From Altererythrobacter sp. KTW20L (lineage in GTDB: Bacteria; Pseudomonadota; Alphaproteobacteria; Sphingomonadales; Sphingomonadaceae), in NCBI RefSeq assembly GCF_023501975.1, contig NZ_JAMFLH010000006.1, positions 124,001-188,000 of the forward strand: a stretch of DNA of 64,000 nucleotides, given 5' to 3'. The position numbers and the translations under genes were made by a program. The notes below the pieces were generated by a model, which was not told where the DNA came from, ran no database searches, and saw only the letters and a program-made list of their open reading frames with translations. Positions 26,454-35,672 of the stretch are shown here, piece by piece. Each line of letters starts with the position of its first letter. The first letter of the stretch is position 1.

Positions 26454-26960
26454 ATGCTGAAACTGGGATCCTGGCAGTTCGGCCTGCTTATCGGTCTGGT
26501 GCTGCTGGGACTGATGATCATGCTGGCAGCAATGCCGCTGATCGACCGGCCGCCGCTGGAAGGACCGGCCACGTCCGCCTCGGTCATGGGCGCGATCATG
26601 ACGAGCCTTCCGCCGCATGTGGTGCTGTGGATGACCTTCCAGGACTATATCATCTTTGCCAGCCTGCTGTTCGTCCTGTGGCGGAAAGAGGCGCAGATCT
26701 ATGCCCTGGGGCCGATTGCCAGCCACATCTTCCTGTTCGCGCTGCTGCCGTTCGTGCCGGTGGACAAGGTATCGGTCGGTTTTGCGGCCCTGAGCCACTG
26801 GCTGTGGGCCGTCCCGCTCTATCTCCTGATCCGGGCATGGCCGCAGATCGACAAGAAGACAGGCTTCGGTGTCTGGATAACCCTTGCGATCGCGCAATTG
26901 AGCATATCGCTGGTCTTCGACCTGCGCGATGGCGCGAAGTTCCTGCTATCGTTCCTGTAA
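26454..26960 (+). CDS. Small polytopic membrane protein, unknown
   Basis: A 168-residue hydrophobic protein that I do not recognise. About four membrane segments are visible, near residues 8-27, 55-75, 80-100 and 108-125, with a possible fifth near 140-160. A charged loop with RPPLEGPATSAS follows the first segment. The start ATG at 26454 follows a GGGGTGGGG purine-rich stretch. It stands between the CDF gene and clpX (convergent) and shows no motif that points to a function. Confidence 0.65.
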   Translation: MLKLGSWQFGLLIGLVLLGLMIMLAAMPLIDRPPLEGPATSASVMGAIMTSLPPHVVLWMTFQDYIIFASLLFVLWRKEAQIYALGPIASHIFLFALLPFVPVDKVSVGFAALSHWLWAVPLYLLIRAWPQIDKKTGFGVWITLAIAQLSISLVFDLRDGAKFLLSFL

Positions 26961-27001
26961 GGGCGAGTTAACAGGCAGGGCTGGCGGGGACGGCGGCTGC
27001 C

Positions 27002-28273
27002 TCAGGCAGCCTCGTCCTTGCGCTTGGCTTTCTTGCCTTCCATCACGCGGACCGGTTCCTTGCGGCCCGCAACCACATCGGCATCGACCACGACTTCGCT
27101 GATATCGTCCATCGACGGCAGGTCGAACATCGTGTCGAGCAGCAGGGCCTCCACGATCGAACGCAGGCCGCGCGCGCCGGTCTTGCGGGTGATGGCCTTC
27201 TTGGCGATCTCCTCCAGCGCTTCGTCGGTGAAGGTGAGGACCACGTCTTCCAGCTCGAACAGGCGGGCATACTGCTTCACCAGCGCGTTCTTCGGTTCCT
27301 TGAGGATGGTCACCAGGGCTTCCACGTCGAGGTCGTGCAGCGTGGCGATCACCGGCAGGCGGCCGACGAATTCGGGGATCAGGCCGAACTTCAGCAGATC
27401 CTCCGGCTCGCACTTCTGCAGCATCTCGCCCACGCGCGCCTTGCTGGGATCGGAGATGTTCGCGCCGAAACCGATGGAGCGCTTCTGCAGCCGGTCACCG
27501 ATGATCTTTTCGAGGCCGGCAAAGGCGCCGCCGCAGATGAACAGGATGTTGGTCGTGTCCACCTGCAGGAATTCCTGCTGCGGATGCTTGCGACCGCCCT
27601 GCGGCGGGACAGAGGCGGTCGTGCCTTCCATCAGCTTGAGCAGCGCCTGCTGCACGCCTTCGCCCGATACGTCGCGGGTGATGGAGGGATTTTCCGCCTT
27701 GCGGGTGATCTTGTCGATCTCGTCGATATAGACGATCCCCTGCTGCGCCTTCTCGACGTTGTAGTCGCTGGCCTGCAGCAGCTTAAGGATGATGTTCTCC
27801 ACGTCCTCGCCCACGTAACCGGCTTCGGTCAGCGTGGTGGCGTCGGCCATGGTGAAGGGCACGTCGAAAGTGCGGGCCAGCGTCTGGGCCAGCAGCGTCT
27901 TGCCGCTGCCGGTGGGGCCGACCAGCAGGATGTTGGACTTGGCCAGTTCGACATCGTTGGCCTTGCCCGAATATTTCAGCCGCTTGTAGTGGTTGTGCAC
28001 GGCGACCGACAGCACACGCTTGGCGCGTTCCTGGCCAATGACATAGTCGTTCAGCGTCTCGCAGATTTCGTGCGGAGTGGCGATTTCGCCATCCTTCTTG
28101 CCCGCTATGCCGCCTTTGGTTTCCTCGCGGATGATGTCGTTGCACAGCTCCACGCATTCATCGCAGATGAACACGGTGGGGCCGGCAATCAGCTTGCGCA
28201 CCTCGTGCTGCGACTTGCCGCAGAAGCTGCAGTACAGGGTGCTCTTGCTATCGGATCCGCTCAACTTTGTCAT
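27002..28273 (-). CDS. clpX: ATP-dependent Clp protease ATPase subunit ClpX
   Basis: ClpX is the hexameric unfoldase that feeds ClpP. The 423-residue product has the zinc-binding domain (C15, C18, C37, C40), then the AAA+ core. Walker A is GPTGSGKT, Walker B is [10 protein letters not shown], and sensor and pore-loop regions follow. The IGF-like loop for ClpP docking (RSIGFGA) is also present. Its 3' end is convergent with the small membrane protein gene. It is downstream of clpP on the same strand, separated by about 195 bases, which could allow its own promoter. Confidence 0.97.
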   Translation of the reverse strand: MTKLSGSDSKSTLYCSFCGKSQHEVRKLIAGPTVFICDECVELCNDIIREETKGGIAGKKDGEIATPHEICETLNDYVIGQERAKRVLSVAVHNHYKRLKYSGKANDVELAKSNILLVGPTGSGKTLLAQTLARTFDVPFTMADATTLTEAGYVGEDVENIILKLLQASDYNVEKAQQGIVYIDEIDKITRKAENPSITRDVSGEGVQQALLKLMEGTTASVPPQGGRKHPQQEFLQVDTTNILFICGGAFAGLEKIIGDRLQKRSIGFGANISDPSKARVGEMLQKCEPEDLLKFGLIPEFVGRLPVIATLHDLDVEALVTILKEPKNALVKQYARLFELEDVVLTFTDEALEEIAKKAITRKTGARGLRSIVEALLLDTMFDLPSMDDISEVVVDADVVAGRKEPVRVMEGKKAKRKDEAA

Positions 28274-28468
28274 AATCTACCCAGAAGCGCCGGAATGCCG
28301 GCACAGGAATCAGCTCGTTATCAGCCTGCGCCAGTGTAGGCCCGGCGCGGGCAATATCAATCTTGCGCATCCTACATAGCCCTGCATTGATCCAGCGTGA
28401 AGGAGCAGGGTTGCCAAAATGCTACAGGTTCATGTCCGGACAATAACCTGACCGGCATGACCTTTTCG

Positions 28469-29164
28469 TTATTCCGGCGCGCCGCCGGTGCCTTCGCCCG
28501 AGCTACCGGTGCCATCCTCGGCATCGGTCTTGGGACGGTGCGCGAAGACCGCATCGACCAGGCCGAAAGCCTTGGCTTCGTCAGCCTCAAGGAAGGTATC
28601 GCGGTCCATCGCCTTTTCGATCTCGTCCAGCGTCTTGCCGGTGTACTTCACGTAAAGGTCGTTCATCCGGGCGCGGATGCGCAGGATTTCGCGGGCCTGG
28701 ATCTCGATGTCGGAGGCCATGCCGCGCGCGCCGCCCGAAGGCTGGTGGATCATGATCCGCGCATTGGGCAGGGCCACGCGCATGCCGGGTTCACCCGCGG
28801 CGAGCAGGAAGCTGCCCATCGATGCCGCCTGGCCGATGCACACGGTCCGCACCTTGGGCTTGATGTACTGCATGGTGTCGTGGATCGCCATGCCGGCCGT
28901 CACCACGCCGCCGGGCGAATTGATATACATCGAGATGTCCTGGCTGTTCTCGCTTTCGAGGAACAGCAACTGGGCGACGATGATCGAGGCCATGTTGTCT
29001 TCCACCTGGCCGGACACGAAGATGATCCGTTCGCGCAGCAGGCGGCTGAAGATATCGAAGCTGCGTTCGCCGCGGCTGGTCGATTCGACGACGACGGGCA
29101 CCAGCATGCCGGTGACAGGATCGGTGGAAAAACGGTCGCGGCTGTCGCCGAACAGGTCGAACAT
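28469..29164 (-). CDS. clpP: ATP-dependent Clp protease proteolytic subunit ClpP
   Basis: ClpP forms the tetradecameric protease barrel. The 231-residue product shows the catalytic triad S115 (GQAASMGS), H140 (MIHQPSGG) and D189 (MDRDTFLEA). The start at 29164 is used because it is preceded by GAGAGGG and gives the expected short N-terminal extension. Longer readings cross the promoter region. An extended C-terminal tail rich in Gly, Thr and Glu (about 18 residues) is not part of the catalytic core. It is transcribed divergently from the exported amidase. Confidence 0.96.
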   Translation of the reverse strand: MFDLFGDSRDRFSTDPVTGMLVPVVVESTSRGERSFDIFSRLLRERIIFVSGQVEDNMASIIVAQLLFLESENSQDISMYINSPGGVVTAGMAIHDTMQYIKPKVRTVCIGQAASMGSFLLAAGEPGMRVALPNARIMIHQPSGGARGMASDIEIQAREILRIRARMNDLYVKYTGKTLDEIEKAMDRDTFLEADEAKAFGLVDAVFAHRPKTDAEDGTGSSGEGTGGAPE

Positions 29165-29338
29165 GGATGCCCTCTCGTGAAAATAAGCAAGGCCTATGTC
29201 GCGCCTGTATGCGTGATGTTCAAGGGGCTTAACCACGCTTGTGGATGCCGGTTGGGGACAAGCTGGATGCGCGGGCCGTCCGCAGGCGGGATTTCGGACG
29301 GTATTGCGCGGGCGCAAGGGTGGGAGCAGGATCGGAGA

Positions 29339-30892
29339 ATGATAGCAAGGCAAGCCGCATTTTTCGCCCCGCTCCTGATGGTCGCATCACCTGCCCTGGC
29401 TGAACAGCCTGACCGGCAGAACCACACGCGCATCGAACAGAATGCGGATGGGGAAAGCTTCATCGTCCTGGTGCATCCCCGGCCTGTGGTTGATGCTGCC
29501 AATGCCTTTGTGGCGAGGATTACCGCGCTCGACGATTCCGGCCCGCAATTGAATGCCGTGCTGACCTATCGCGAGGATGCGGGGCTTGAGGCAATCAACA
29601 ATACTGAACGCCTCCTGGAGGGGCGCACCGTGCTGGTGAAGGACAACATCGAAACCGCCGAGTGGCCGACCACCGCCGGATCGCTGGCGCTGGCGGGCAA
29701 CATGACACTGCGCGATGCACCTCTCATTTCTCGACTGCGCGCAAATGGCGGCGTGGTGCTGGGCAAGACCAACCTGTCCGAATGGGCCAATATCCGTTCG
29801 TCCAATTCCTCTAGCGGGTGGAGCGCGACAGGCGGGCAGACGCGCAACCCGCACGCAACGGACCGCAGCCCCTGCGGATCGTCCAGTGGCAGCGGGGCGG
29901 CGGTGGCGGCAGGGTTTGCCTGGGCGGCCATCGGCACCGAGACAGATGGCTCGATCACCTGCCCCGCCAGCGTCAACGGCATTGTCGGGTTCAAGCCCAC
30001 CGTGGGCATGGTCAGCCGCACCCATGTGGTGCCGATCAGCGCCAGCCAGGACACCGCAGGGCCGATGGCGACCAGCGTGCACGATGCCGCCTTGCTGCTC
30101 ACTGCCATTGCCGGCAGCGATCCGCTAGATCCGGCCACAGCGGGTGCCGATAGCCATGCGGTGGATATTACCGAAAGCCTCGCCACGGCCTCGCTGGCGG
30201 GCGTGCGGATCGGGGTGATGCGCTGGCAGGTGGGGGATCTGGCCCCGCTGACCGCGCTGTTCGAACAGGCGCTGCGCGATCTGGAAGCGGCGGGCGCGGT
30301 GCTGGTCGATGTCGCTTTCGAGCCTGACGAGAGCATGTATGCCGACGAATATACCGTCCTGCTCTATGAACTGCGCGAGGGGCTGGATGCCTACCTCGCC
30401 GGATCGCCCGCCGATATCCCGGTGCGCAGCCTCGACGATGTGATCGCCTACAACCGCGCCAATGCCGATCGCGAGATGCGCTGGTTCGGGCAGGACATTT
30501 TCGAACTTGCCGCCATGACCACCGACCGGGCGGAATATGCCCGCGCCCGGGCCAATTCGCTGCGGCTGGCAGGGCCGGAAGGCATCGACCGGCTCTTGGC
30601 GGAACACGAGGTGGCGCTGCTCGTCGCGCCGACCGAAGGGCCGGCCTGGCCGATCGATCTGGTGCTGGGTGACAATTTCACCGGCGGCATCGGCGCTGGC
30701 AGCCTCGCGGCCATTGCCGGATACCCCCACCTGACCGTGCCGATGGGGGCGATGGAGCGCCTGCCGGTGGGCCTGTCATTTATTGGTCCTGCATGGGCCG
30801 ACCAACTTGTGCTACAAGCCGGTGCCGCCTACGAGCGGGCGCGCTCTGCCGCTGTTCCCGTGCCCTCTTTCGAGCCCTGGAGCGCCGAGTAG
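29339..30892 (+). CDS. Exported amidase signature (AS) family hydrolase
   Basis: A 517-residue amidase_signature enzyme with a predicted signal peptide (residues 1-22, ending SPALA before EQPDR). This suggests a periplasmic or surface location, unlike GatA. The Ser-cisSer-Lys triad is visible: K101 in VLVKDNIET, a cis-Ser at 181-183 in GSSSGSG, and nucleophile S205 in [11 protein letters not shown]. The substrate amide cannot be predicted. A much longer reading frame extends upstream through the clpP region but is antisense to clpP and not real. It is followed 91 bases later by a TonB-receptor gene on the same strand. Confidence 0.88.
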   Translation: MIARQAAFFAPLLMVASPALAEQPDRQNHTRIEQNADGESFIVLVHPRPVVDAANAFVARITALDDSGPQLNAVLTYREDAGLEAINNTERLLEGRTVLVKDNIETAEWPTTAGSLALAGNMTLRDAPLISRLRANGGVVLGKTNLSEWANIRSSNSSSGWSATGGQTRNPHATDRSPCGSSSGSGAAVAAGFAWAAIGTETDGSITCPASVNGIVGFKPTVGMVSRTHVVPISASQDTAGPMATSVHDAALLLTAIAGSDPLDPATAGADSHAVDITESLATASLAGVRIGVMRWQVGDLAPLTALFEQALRDLEAAGAVLVDVAFEPDESMYADEYTVLLYELREGLDAYLAGSPADIPVRSLDDVIAYNRANADREMRWFGQDIFELAAMTTDRAEYARARANSLRLAGPEGIDRLLAEHEVALLVAPTEGPAWPIDLVLGDNFTGGIGAGSLAAIAGYPHLTVPMGAMERLPVGLSFIGPAWADQLVLQAGAAYERARSAAVPVPSFEPWSAE

Positions 30893-30983
30893 CGCGAGAC
30901 AGTTTGTTACACGATGTCTGGTTGTGGCCCAAATTGCTAAGGTCTAATACTTTCGGACATAATCAACAGGGTGGGATATCGGT

Positions 30984-33128
30984 TTGCGGGTTTGCCTGGT
31001 TCAGTCGGGACGGATTGCCTTGGCCCTCGCCATGCTGGGCGCAGCCGTGCCCGCAGCAGGGCAGCAGACCCCAGCAAATCCTGGCGACCTGCTGGCGGGT
31101 GCCGACACTGCGCAACCCGCTCCTGCATCCGAACTGGCCCTGGCCGGTGCTCCCCGCGTCTATTATCCCGCCGATTTTGCCAGCGTATCGCCGCGCTCCG
31201 CGCTCGACATGGTCAACCAGATTCCCGGCTTTTCGGTCGAGGGCGGCGGGCGCAATTTCAACCAGGCGCGCGGGCTGGGCCAGGCCAGTGGCAATGTCCT
31301 GCTGAACGGCCAGCGCATAGTCACCAAGGCCGGTTCGGTAACCGACGAACTGGCGCGGATCGCGGCGGAAAACGTCATCCGCATCGAGCTGGTAGAAGGC
31401 TCCACGCTCAATATCCCCGGCCTGTCCGGCCGTGTCGCGAATGTCATCGCCGAATCAACCGAAGATCTTTCCGTGCAGTTCGAATGGCGCCCCCAGCTTG
31501 CCGCCGAATATTCCGATCATCGCTGGCTGGAAGGCATCGTTTCGGTTTCGGGCAGCAGTGGCAACCTGGACTATACCGTGGCGGTCGAAGGCCGCCCCTT
31601 CCGCAACGGCAACGGCGGGCTCAATCTCATCACCTATGGAGACGGGAGCTTCGAGGAACGTTTCAGCCTGACCCGCTCCGCCGGTGACGACAAGCGCTTG
31701 TCGGGCTCGCTGCGGTACGAGACCAACGGCGGCACCGTGGCCAGCATCAACGCCGCCTACCTCCACCGCCGCTTCCACAGTTTCGAGGACGAGACAGTGA
31801 TCGGCCCGGCCGGAGTGCCGCCGCTCAGCGAGGTGTTCAACCAGCGCAACCGTGGCCACGATTTCGAACTGGGCGGCGATATCGACTTTGCCCTCGGGCC
31901 GGGTCGCTTGAAGCTGATCGCACTGGATTCCCGGGCGACCCAGACCAACCGTTCGCAATCGGTCAACGATCCGGCCACCGGCGCGGACCCCACCGGCTTT
32001 GGTTTCGAGCTCGACACCCAGCGGGGCGAGCGCATCGGGCGGGGCGAATACTCGTGGGCCATGTGGGATGCCGACTGGCAGTTCTCGTTTGAAGCGGCGT
32101 TCAATCGGCTGGACCAGGCGGGCCAGCTTTCGCTGCTCGATGCGGCGGGCAATTTCGTGCCGCTGCCCTTTCCTTCGGGCACCGGAGGTGTTCGCGAGGA
32201 ACGCTATGACGCGGCGATATCCTATGGCCGCCCGCTCGCGCCGGGGCTGACCATGCAGCTGATCCTGGCAGGCGAATATTCGGCCATCAGCCAGTCGGGC
32301 AACAATGCCCTGTCGCGCACCTTCCAGCGGCCCAAGGGTTCGTTCAACCTGGCCTGGGCGGCGGCACCCAACACCAGGGTCAGCTTCAGGATCGACCGCC
32401 GGGTCGGCCAGCTCAACTTCGGCGATTTCCTCGCCTCGGTGAATCTCAACGACAACAACCAGAACGCCGGCAACAACCGCCTCCGCCCGGACCAGAGCTG
32501 GGGCGCGGAACTTGAGGTCACACGCGACCTGGGTGCCTGGGGCAGCCTGACGGCCCGCAGCTTCATCCGCCGGTTCGAGGACTTCGTTACTTTCCTGCCC
32601 ACCGCGACCGGCGGCGAGGCGCGCGGCAATATCGACTGGGCGCGGGTCATGGGCGTGGAGCTCAACGGCACGCTGCAACTCGATCCGCTGGGCATTGCCG
32701 GAGGCCGGATCGACCTGAACGCTTCGCGGCGCGATTCGCGCTATATCGATCCGGTGACCGGAGACTACCTGCCGGTCCAGTTTGCCCAGCCTTACGGCTT
32801 CGAGGTCAATTACCGGCACGATGTGGCGGGCAGCAACTGGGCCTATGGCGGCGGCTATCGCAAGTCGGGCCGCAACCCCTATTACCGCGTGTCGGAAGTG
32901 GGTCTGGACTACAACATCGGCCAGAACCTGCAGGTCTTTGTCGAGCACAAGGACGTGTTCGGGCTGACCGTTCAGGGCCGGGTGAGCAACCTGCTGGAAA
33001 AGGAATCCGTGCTCGATCGCTCGGTCTTCACCGGACCGCGCGGCAGCGGCGCACCGCTGCTGTTCAGCGAATTCCGCGTGCGCGAAGTGGGCCGGGTGGT
33101 GAACTTCACCGTCAAGGGCAGCTTCTGA
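30984..33128 (+). CDS. TonB-dependent receptor-like outer-membrane protein
   Basis: A 714-residue outer-membrane protein. After a signal peptide (ending AVPAAGQ) comes a plug-like domain with SALDMVNQIPGFSVEGGG, NQARGLGQASGNVLLNGQR and RIELVEGSTLNIPGLSGRVANVI. A barrel with alternating aromatic strands follows and ends in a C-terminal phenylalanine (VVNFTVKGSF). The start codon appears to be TTG at 30984, since no ATG or GTG at this site preserves the signal peptide. I do not see a clear TonB box, so TonB dependence is inferred. It follows the exported amidase, and this pair might import and process one substrate. Confidence 0.85.
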   Translation: MRVCLVQSGRIALALAMLGAAVPAAGQQTPANPGDLLAGADTAQPAPASELALAGAPRVYYPADFASVSPRSALDMVNQIPGFSVEGGGRNFNQARGLGQASGNVLLNGQRIVTKAGSVTDELARIAAENVIRIELVEGSTLNIPGLSGRVANVIAESTEDLSVQFEWRPQLAAEYSDHRWLEGIVSVSGSSGNLDYTVAVEGRPFRNGNGGLNLITYGDGSFEERFSLTRSAGDDKRLSGSLRYETNGGTVASINAAYLHRRFHSFEDETVIGPAGVPPLSEVFNQRNRGHDFELGGDIDFALGPGRLKLIALDSRATQTNRSQSVNDPATGADPTGFGFELDTQRGERIGRGEYSWAMWDADWQFSFEAAFNRLDQAGQLSLLDAAGNFVPLPFPSGTGGVREERYDAAISYGRPLAPGLTMQLILAGEYSAISQSGNNALSRTFQRPKGSFNLAWAAAPNTRVSFRIDRRVGQLNFGDFLASVNLNDNNQNAGNNRLRPDQSWGAELEVTRDLGAWGSLTARSFIRRFEDFVTFLPTATGGEARGNIDWARVMGVELNGTLQLDPLGIAGGRIDLNASRRDSRYIDPVTGDYLPVQFAQPYGFEVNYRHDVAGSNWAYGGGYRKSGRNPYYRVSEVGLDYNIGQNLQVFVEHKDVFGLTVQGRVSNLLEKESVLDRSVFTGPRGSGAPLLFSEFRVREVGRVVNFTVKGSF

Positions 33129-33154
33129 CGCAGCGCTGAAAGCCCAAACGAAGA

Positions 33155-33188
33155 GGGCGGCCCCGCGATTTGCGGAGCCGCCCTTTTT
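33155..33188 (+). terminator. Rho-independent terminator after the TonB-receptor gene
   Basis: GGGCGGC (33155-33161) pairs with GCCGCCC (33177-33183), with a secondary inner pairing, followed by TTTTT on the plus strand. It lies between this gene and the convergent tig stop. Confidence 0.85.
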
Positions 33189-33209
33189 CGTTGGCGCGCC
33201 GTAGCGGCC

Positions 33210-33415
33210 TTACTTCTTGGCAGCAGCCTTCTTGGCCGGAGCCTTCTTGGCGGCAGCAGGCTTGGCTTCTGCTTCCTTGGGCTCGGCCTTCTTGGCAGGT
33301 GCCTTCTTGGCCGGAGCCTTCTTTTCAGCTGCCGGCTTTTCATCAGCGTCCTTCGCCGCTGCCTTCTTGGCCGGGGCCTTCTTGGCGGCGGGCTTCTTGG
33401 CCGCAGGCTTGGCTT
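33210..33415. repeat. In-frame repeats encoding the Lys/Ala tail of trigger factor
   Basis: The last part of tig is built from near-repeats of a GCC-AAG-AAG-GCA type unit; the plus strand reads CTTCTTGGC repeatedly. It encodes AKKAPAKK-like units interspersed with Asp and Glu. The tract resembles histone H1-like C-terminal tails and could vary in copy number between strains. Confidence 0.75.
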
Positions 33416-34754
33416 CGGCCGTGCTTTCCTCGGCTTCGATCGCGGCTTCCAGCTCCTCGCGGGTCACTTCGCGGGTGGTCACTTCGGCCTTGTCGAACAG
33501 GAAATCGACGACCTTGTCCTCGTACAGCGGAGCGCGCAGCTGGGCCTGGGCCATCGGCTCGTTGCGGACATAGTCCACAAAGCGCTGGCGGTCTTCCGGA
33601 CGGTACTGCTGGGCCGCCTGCTGGATCAGCATCGACATTTCTTGGCTGGTGATATCCACGCCATTGGCCTGGCCGATTTCCGACAGCAGCAGGCCGAGGC
33701 GCACGCGGCGCTCGGCGATGCGCTTGTAATCGTCCTTCTCGGCTTCGATCTCGGCCTTGGCGGCGGCAGGATCGTCCTCGCGGTCGGTTTCCGCCTGGAG
33801 CTGCTGCCAGATCTGCTCGAACTCGGCTTCGACCATGGTCGGCGGAACGGCGAAATCGTGGTCGGCAGCCAGGGTGTCGAGCAGCTGGCGCTTCATCTGG
33901 GTGCGGGTGAGGCCGGCAGTTTCCTGCTCCAGCTGGATCTTCACCAGTTCCTTCAGCTTGTCGAGGCTGTCGAGGCCAAGCGTCTTGGCGAAGTCCTCGT
34001 CAACCTTGGTTTCGGCTTCGACCTTGATCGACTGCACGGTGATGGCAAACTGGGCGTCCTTGCCGGCAAGCTGTGTTGCCTGGTAATCGGCCGGGAAGGT
34101 AACGGTGATGGTCTTTTCGTCACCCGCCTTCACGCCGGTCAGCTGGTCCTCGAAACCGGGGATGAACTGGCCCGAACCGATAACCAGCGGCGTGCCTTCG
34201 GCCTTGCCGCCTTCGAATTCCACGCCGTCGATGCTGCCGACGAAATCGATGATCAGCTGGTCGCCGTCAGCGGCCTTCTTCGTCTTGGGCGCGTCCTTCC
34301 AGCTCTTCTGGTTGGCAGCGAACTTGGCCAGGGCTTCGTCCAGCTCCTTGTCGGTGACCGGAACGACCAGCTTTTCCAGGGTCAGGCCATCGACCGAAGG
34401 CGCCTCGATATCGGGCAGCACTTCGACTTCGACGGTCAGCTCGGCATCCTTGCCCTGCTCGTAACCCGGGGTCATGTCGACCTTGGGCTGGAGGGCGGGG
34501 CGGAGCGACTTCTCGCGGATCAGGCCATTGACCGATTCGCGCAGGGATTCGTTCAGCGCATCGTTGTGCAGCGCGTCGCCGTGCATCTTGCGGATCAGGT
34601 TGGCAGGCACCTTGCCGGGGCGGAAGCCGGGCATCTTCACCTGCGGCGCGATCTTCTTCACCTCGGTATCGATGCGCGCTTCGATGTCCTTGGCCGGAAT
34701 GGTCACGGTATAGGCGCGCTTGAGCCCTTCGTTGGTGGTTTCGACGATCTGCAT
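33210..34754 (-). CDS. tig: Trigger factor with Lys/Ala-rich C-terminal tail
   Basis: Trigger factor is the ribosome-bound chaperone and peptidyl-prolyl isomerase. The 514-residue product has the ribosome-binding domain (MQIVETTNEGLKRAYTVTIP; the signature GFRPGKVP is near residue 43). The FKBP-type domain starts around residue 160 with GDQLIIDFVGSIDG. The chaperone C-domain runs to about residue 440. A tail of roughly 70 residues, dominated by AKKAPAKK units, follows and is absent in E. coli. The gene lies about 50 bases downstream of tRNA-Leu and upstream of the clpP/clpX pair, separated from them by the plus-strand amidase and receptor genes. Confidence 0.95.
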   Translation of the reverse strand: MQIVETTNEGLKRAYTVTIPAKDIEARIDTEVKKIAPQVKMPGFRPGKVPANLIRKMHGDALHNDALNESLRESVNGLIREKSLRPALQPKVDMTPGYEQGKDAELTVEVEVLPDIEAPSVDGLTLEKLVVPVTDKELDEALAKFAANQKSWKDAPKTKKAADGDQLIIDFVGSIDGVEFEGGKAEGTPLVIGSGQFIPGFEDQLTGVKAGDEKTITVTFPADYQATQLAGKDAQFAITVQSIKVEAETKVDEDFAKTLGLDSLDKLKELVKIQLEQETAGLTRTQMKRQLLDTLAADHDFAVPPTMVEAEFEQIWQQLQAETDREDDPAAAKAEIEAEKDDYKRIAERRVRLGLLLSEIGQANGVDITSQEMSMLIQQAAQQYRPEDRQRFVDYVRNEPMAQAQLRAPLYEDKVVDFLFDKAEVTTREVTREELEAAIEAEESTAEAKPAAKKPAAKKAPAKKAAAKDADEKPAAEKKAPAKKAPAKKAEPKEAEAKPAAAKKAPAKKAAAKK

Positions 34755-34806
34755 GATACGAGCTTTCTATACAAAACGGTGCTGCCGGCCCCGATTGCGT
34801 CGGAAC

Positions 34807-34891
34807 TGGTGCGGGCGAAGGGACTCGAACCCCCACATCTTGCGATACTGGTACCTAAAACCAGCGCGTCTACCAATTCCGCCACGCCCGC
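34807..34891 (-). tRNA. tRNA-Leu (anticodon TAG)
   Basis: The minus strand gives a class II tRNA. The acceptor GCGGGCG/CGCCCGC is intact. The anticodon stem CTGGT/ACCAG encloses TTTAGGT (anticodon TAG, reading CUA). The variable arm TATCGCAAGATGT is long as expected for leucine, and the T arm has GGTTCGAGTCC. CCA is encoded at 34807-34809. It lies upstream of tig on the same strand. Confidence 0.96.
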
Positions 34892-35079
34892 GAGCCGACG
34901 ATGATGATCGGGCATGTGCCCGACAAACAGGCAAGCGCCCTTAAAGGGGACCGGCACAAAGGGCAAGCGGCCATGGGCGGCCGGTCTGCGGATTCTGGTC
35001 TGCAGAATTTGGCACATTGCAGCGCGCGGCGCGAAAGGCGGATTGATCTTGCTGCACTGCCGGGGCTAAGCGCTTCGGC

Positions 35080-35415
35080 ATGAGCGAAGAAAACAACCCC
35101 AATCCCTCCGGCGCGCCGACAGGCGATACGCCGCCCGATCACCTCGCGATCAATCCGTCGAGCGATTTTTTCGATGCCGACAAGCTGCAGCGCGGCGTGG
35201 GTATCCGCTTCAAGGGGCGCGAGCGGACCGATATCGAGGAATACTGTGTATCTGAAGGCTGGGTGCGCGTGCAGGCCGGCAAGGCGATGGACCGCAAGGG
35301 CCGTCCGCTGACCATCAAGCTCAACGGCCCGGTCGAAGCCTGGTATCAGGACCTGGGCGATGATGCGCCGGTGAACAGGGTTCCGAGCGACAAGGCTTCA
35401 TCCGCCAAGGCTTAA
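35080..35415 (+). CDS. DUF3297 family protein
   Basis: A 111-residue hydrophilic protein. After a disordered Pro/Asn-rich N-terminus comes the conserved DUF3297 core (about residues 20-95): HLAINPSSDFFDADKLQRGVGI, then IEEYCVSEGWVRVQAGKAMDR, then KLNGPVEAWYQD. The family is widespread in proteobacteria, with glutathione-related or unknown functions suggested but not established. It is short and stands alone between tRNA-Leu and the glycosyltransferase gene. A 15-base near-duplication occurs across its stop codon (35401-35430). Confidence 0.85.
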   Translation: MSEENNPNPSGAPTGDTPPDHLAINPSSDFFDADKLQRGVGIRFKGRERTDIEEYCVSEGWVRVQAGKAMDRKGRPLTIKLNGPVEAWYQDLGDDAPVNRVPSDKASSAKA

Positions 35416-35540
35416 TCCGGCAAGGCTTGGCCCATCCTCCAAATCGTTGGACCTTTTTGCCAGGGTCAAGCAAACCATTGCACGCCCGTTCCGTTTCGGC
35501 ATAAGGATAATTGCGGGGATCGCATTACGGCAGGGGGCCG

Positions 35541-35672
35541 ATGGTAGACTGGACCGTCCTGCAATGGTTGGCGCTTGTTGAGCGCGAGCTGTTGCTTTTT
35601 GCAGGCGTTTTTTTCTTTTGGGGGCGGTGGACGAACTGCTGGTCGATGGACTGTGGGGCTGGATGCGGCTGA
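35541..35672 (+). pseudogene. Upstream fragment of the glycosyltransferase reading frame (out of frame)
   Basis: From the ATG at 35541, which has a GGGGG purine stretch upstream, the frame encodes a hydrophobic start of 26 codons, including ALVERELLLFAGVFFFW, and then continues out of frame to a stop at 35670-35672. The hydrophobic segment reads straight into the glycosyltransferase if one base is added, or if the ribosome slips back one base, at the run TTTTGGGGGC (35616-35625). I therefore treat it as the natural N-terminus of that gene separated by a frame break. Confidence 0.55.

Noticed and set aside
28397-29338. Upstream extension of the exported amidase reading frame to 28397 (831 codons)
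   Set aside because: It runs antisense through clpP and lacks similarity; the amidase signal peptide and ribosome site fix the start at 29339.
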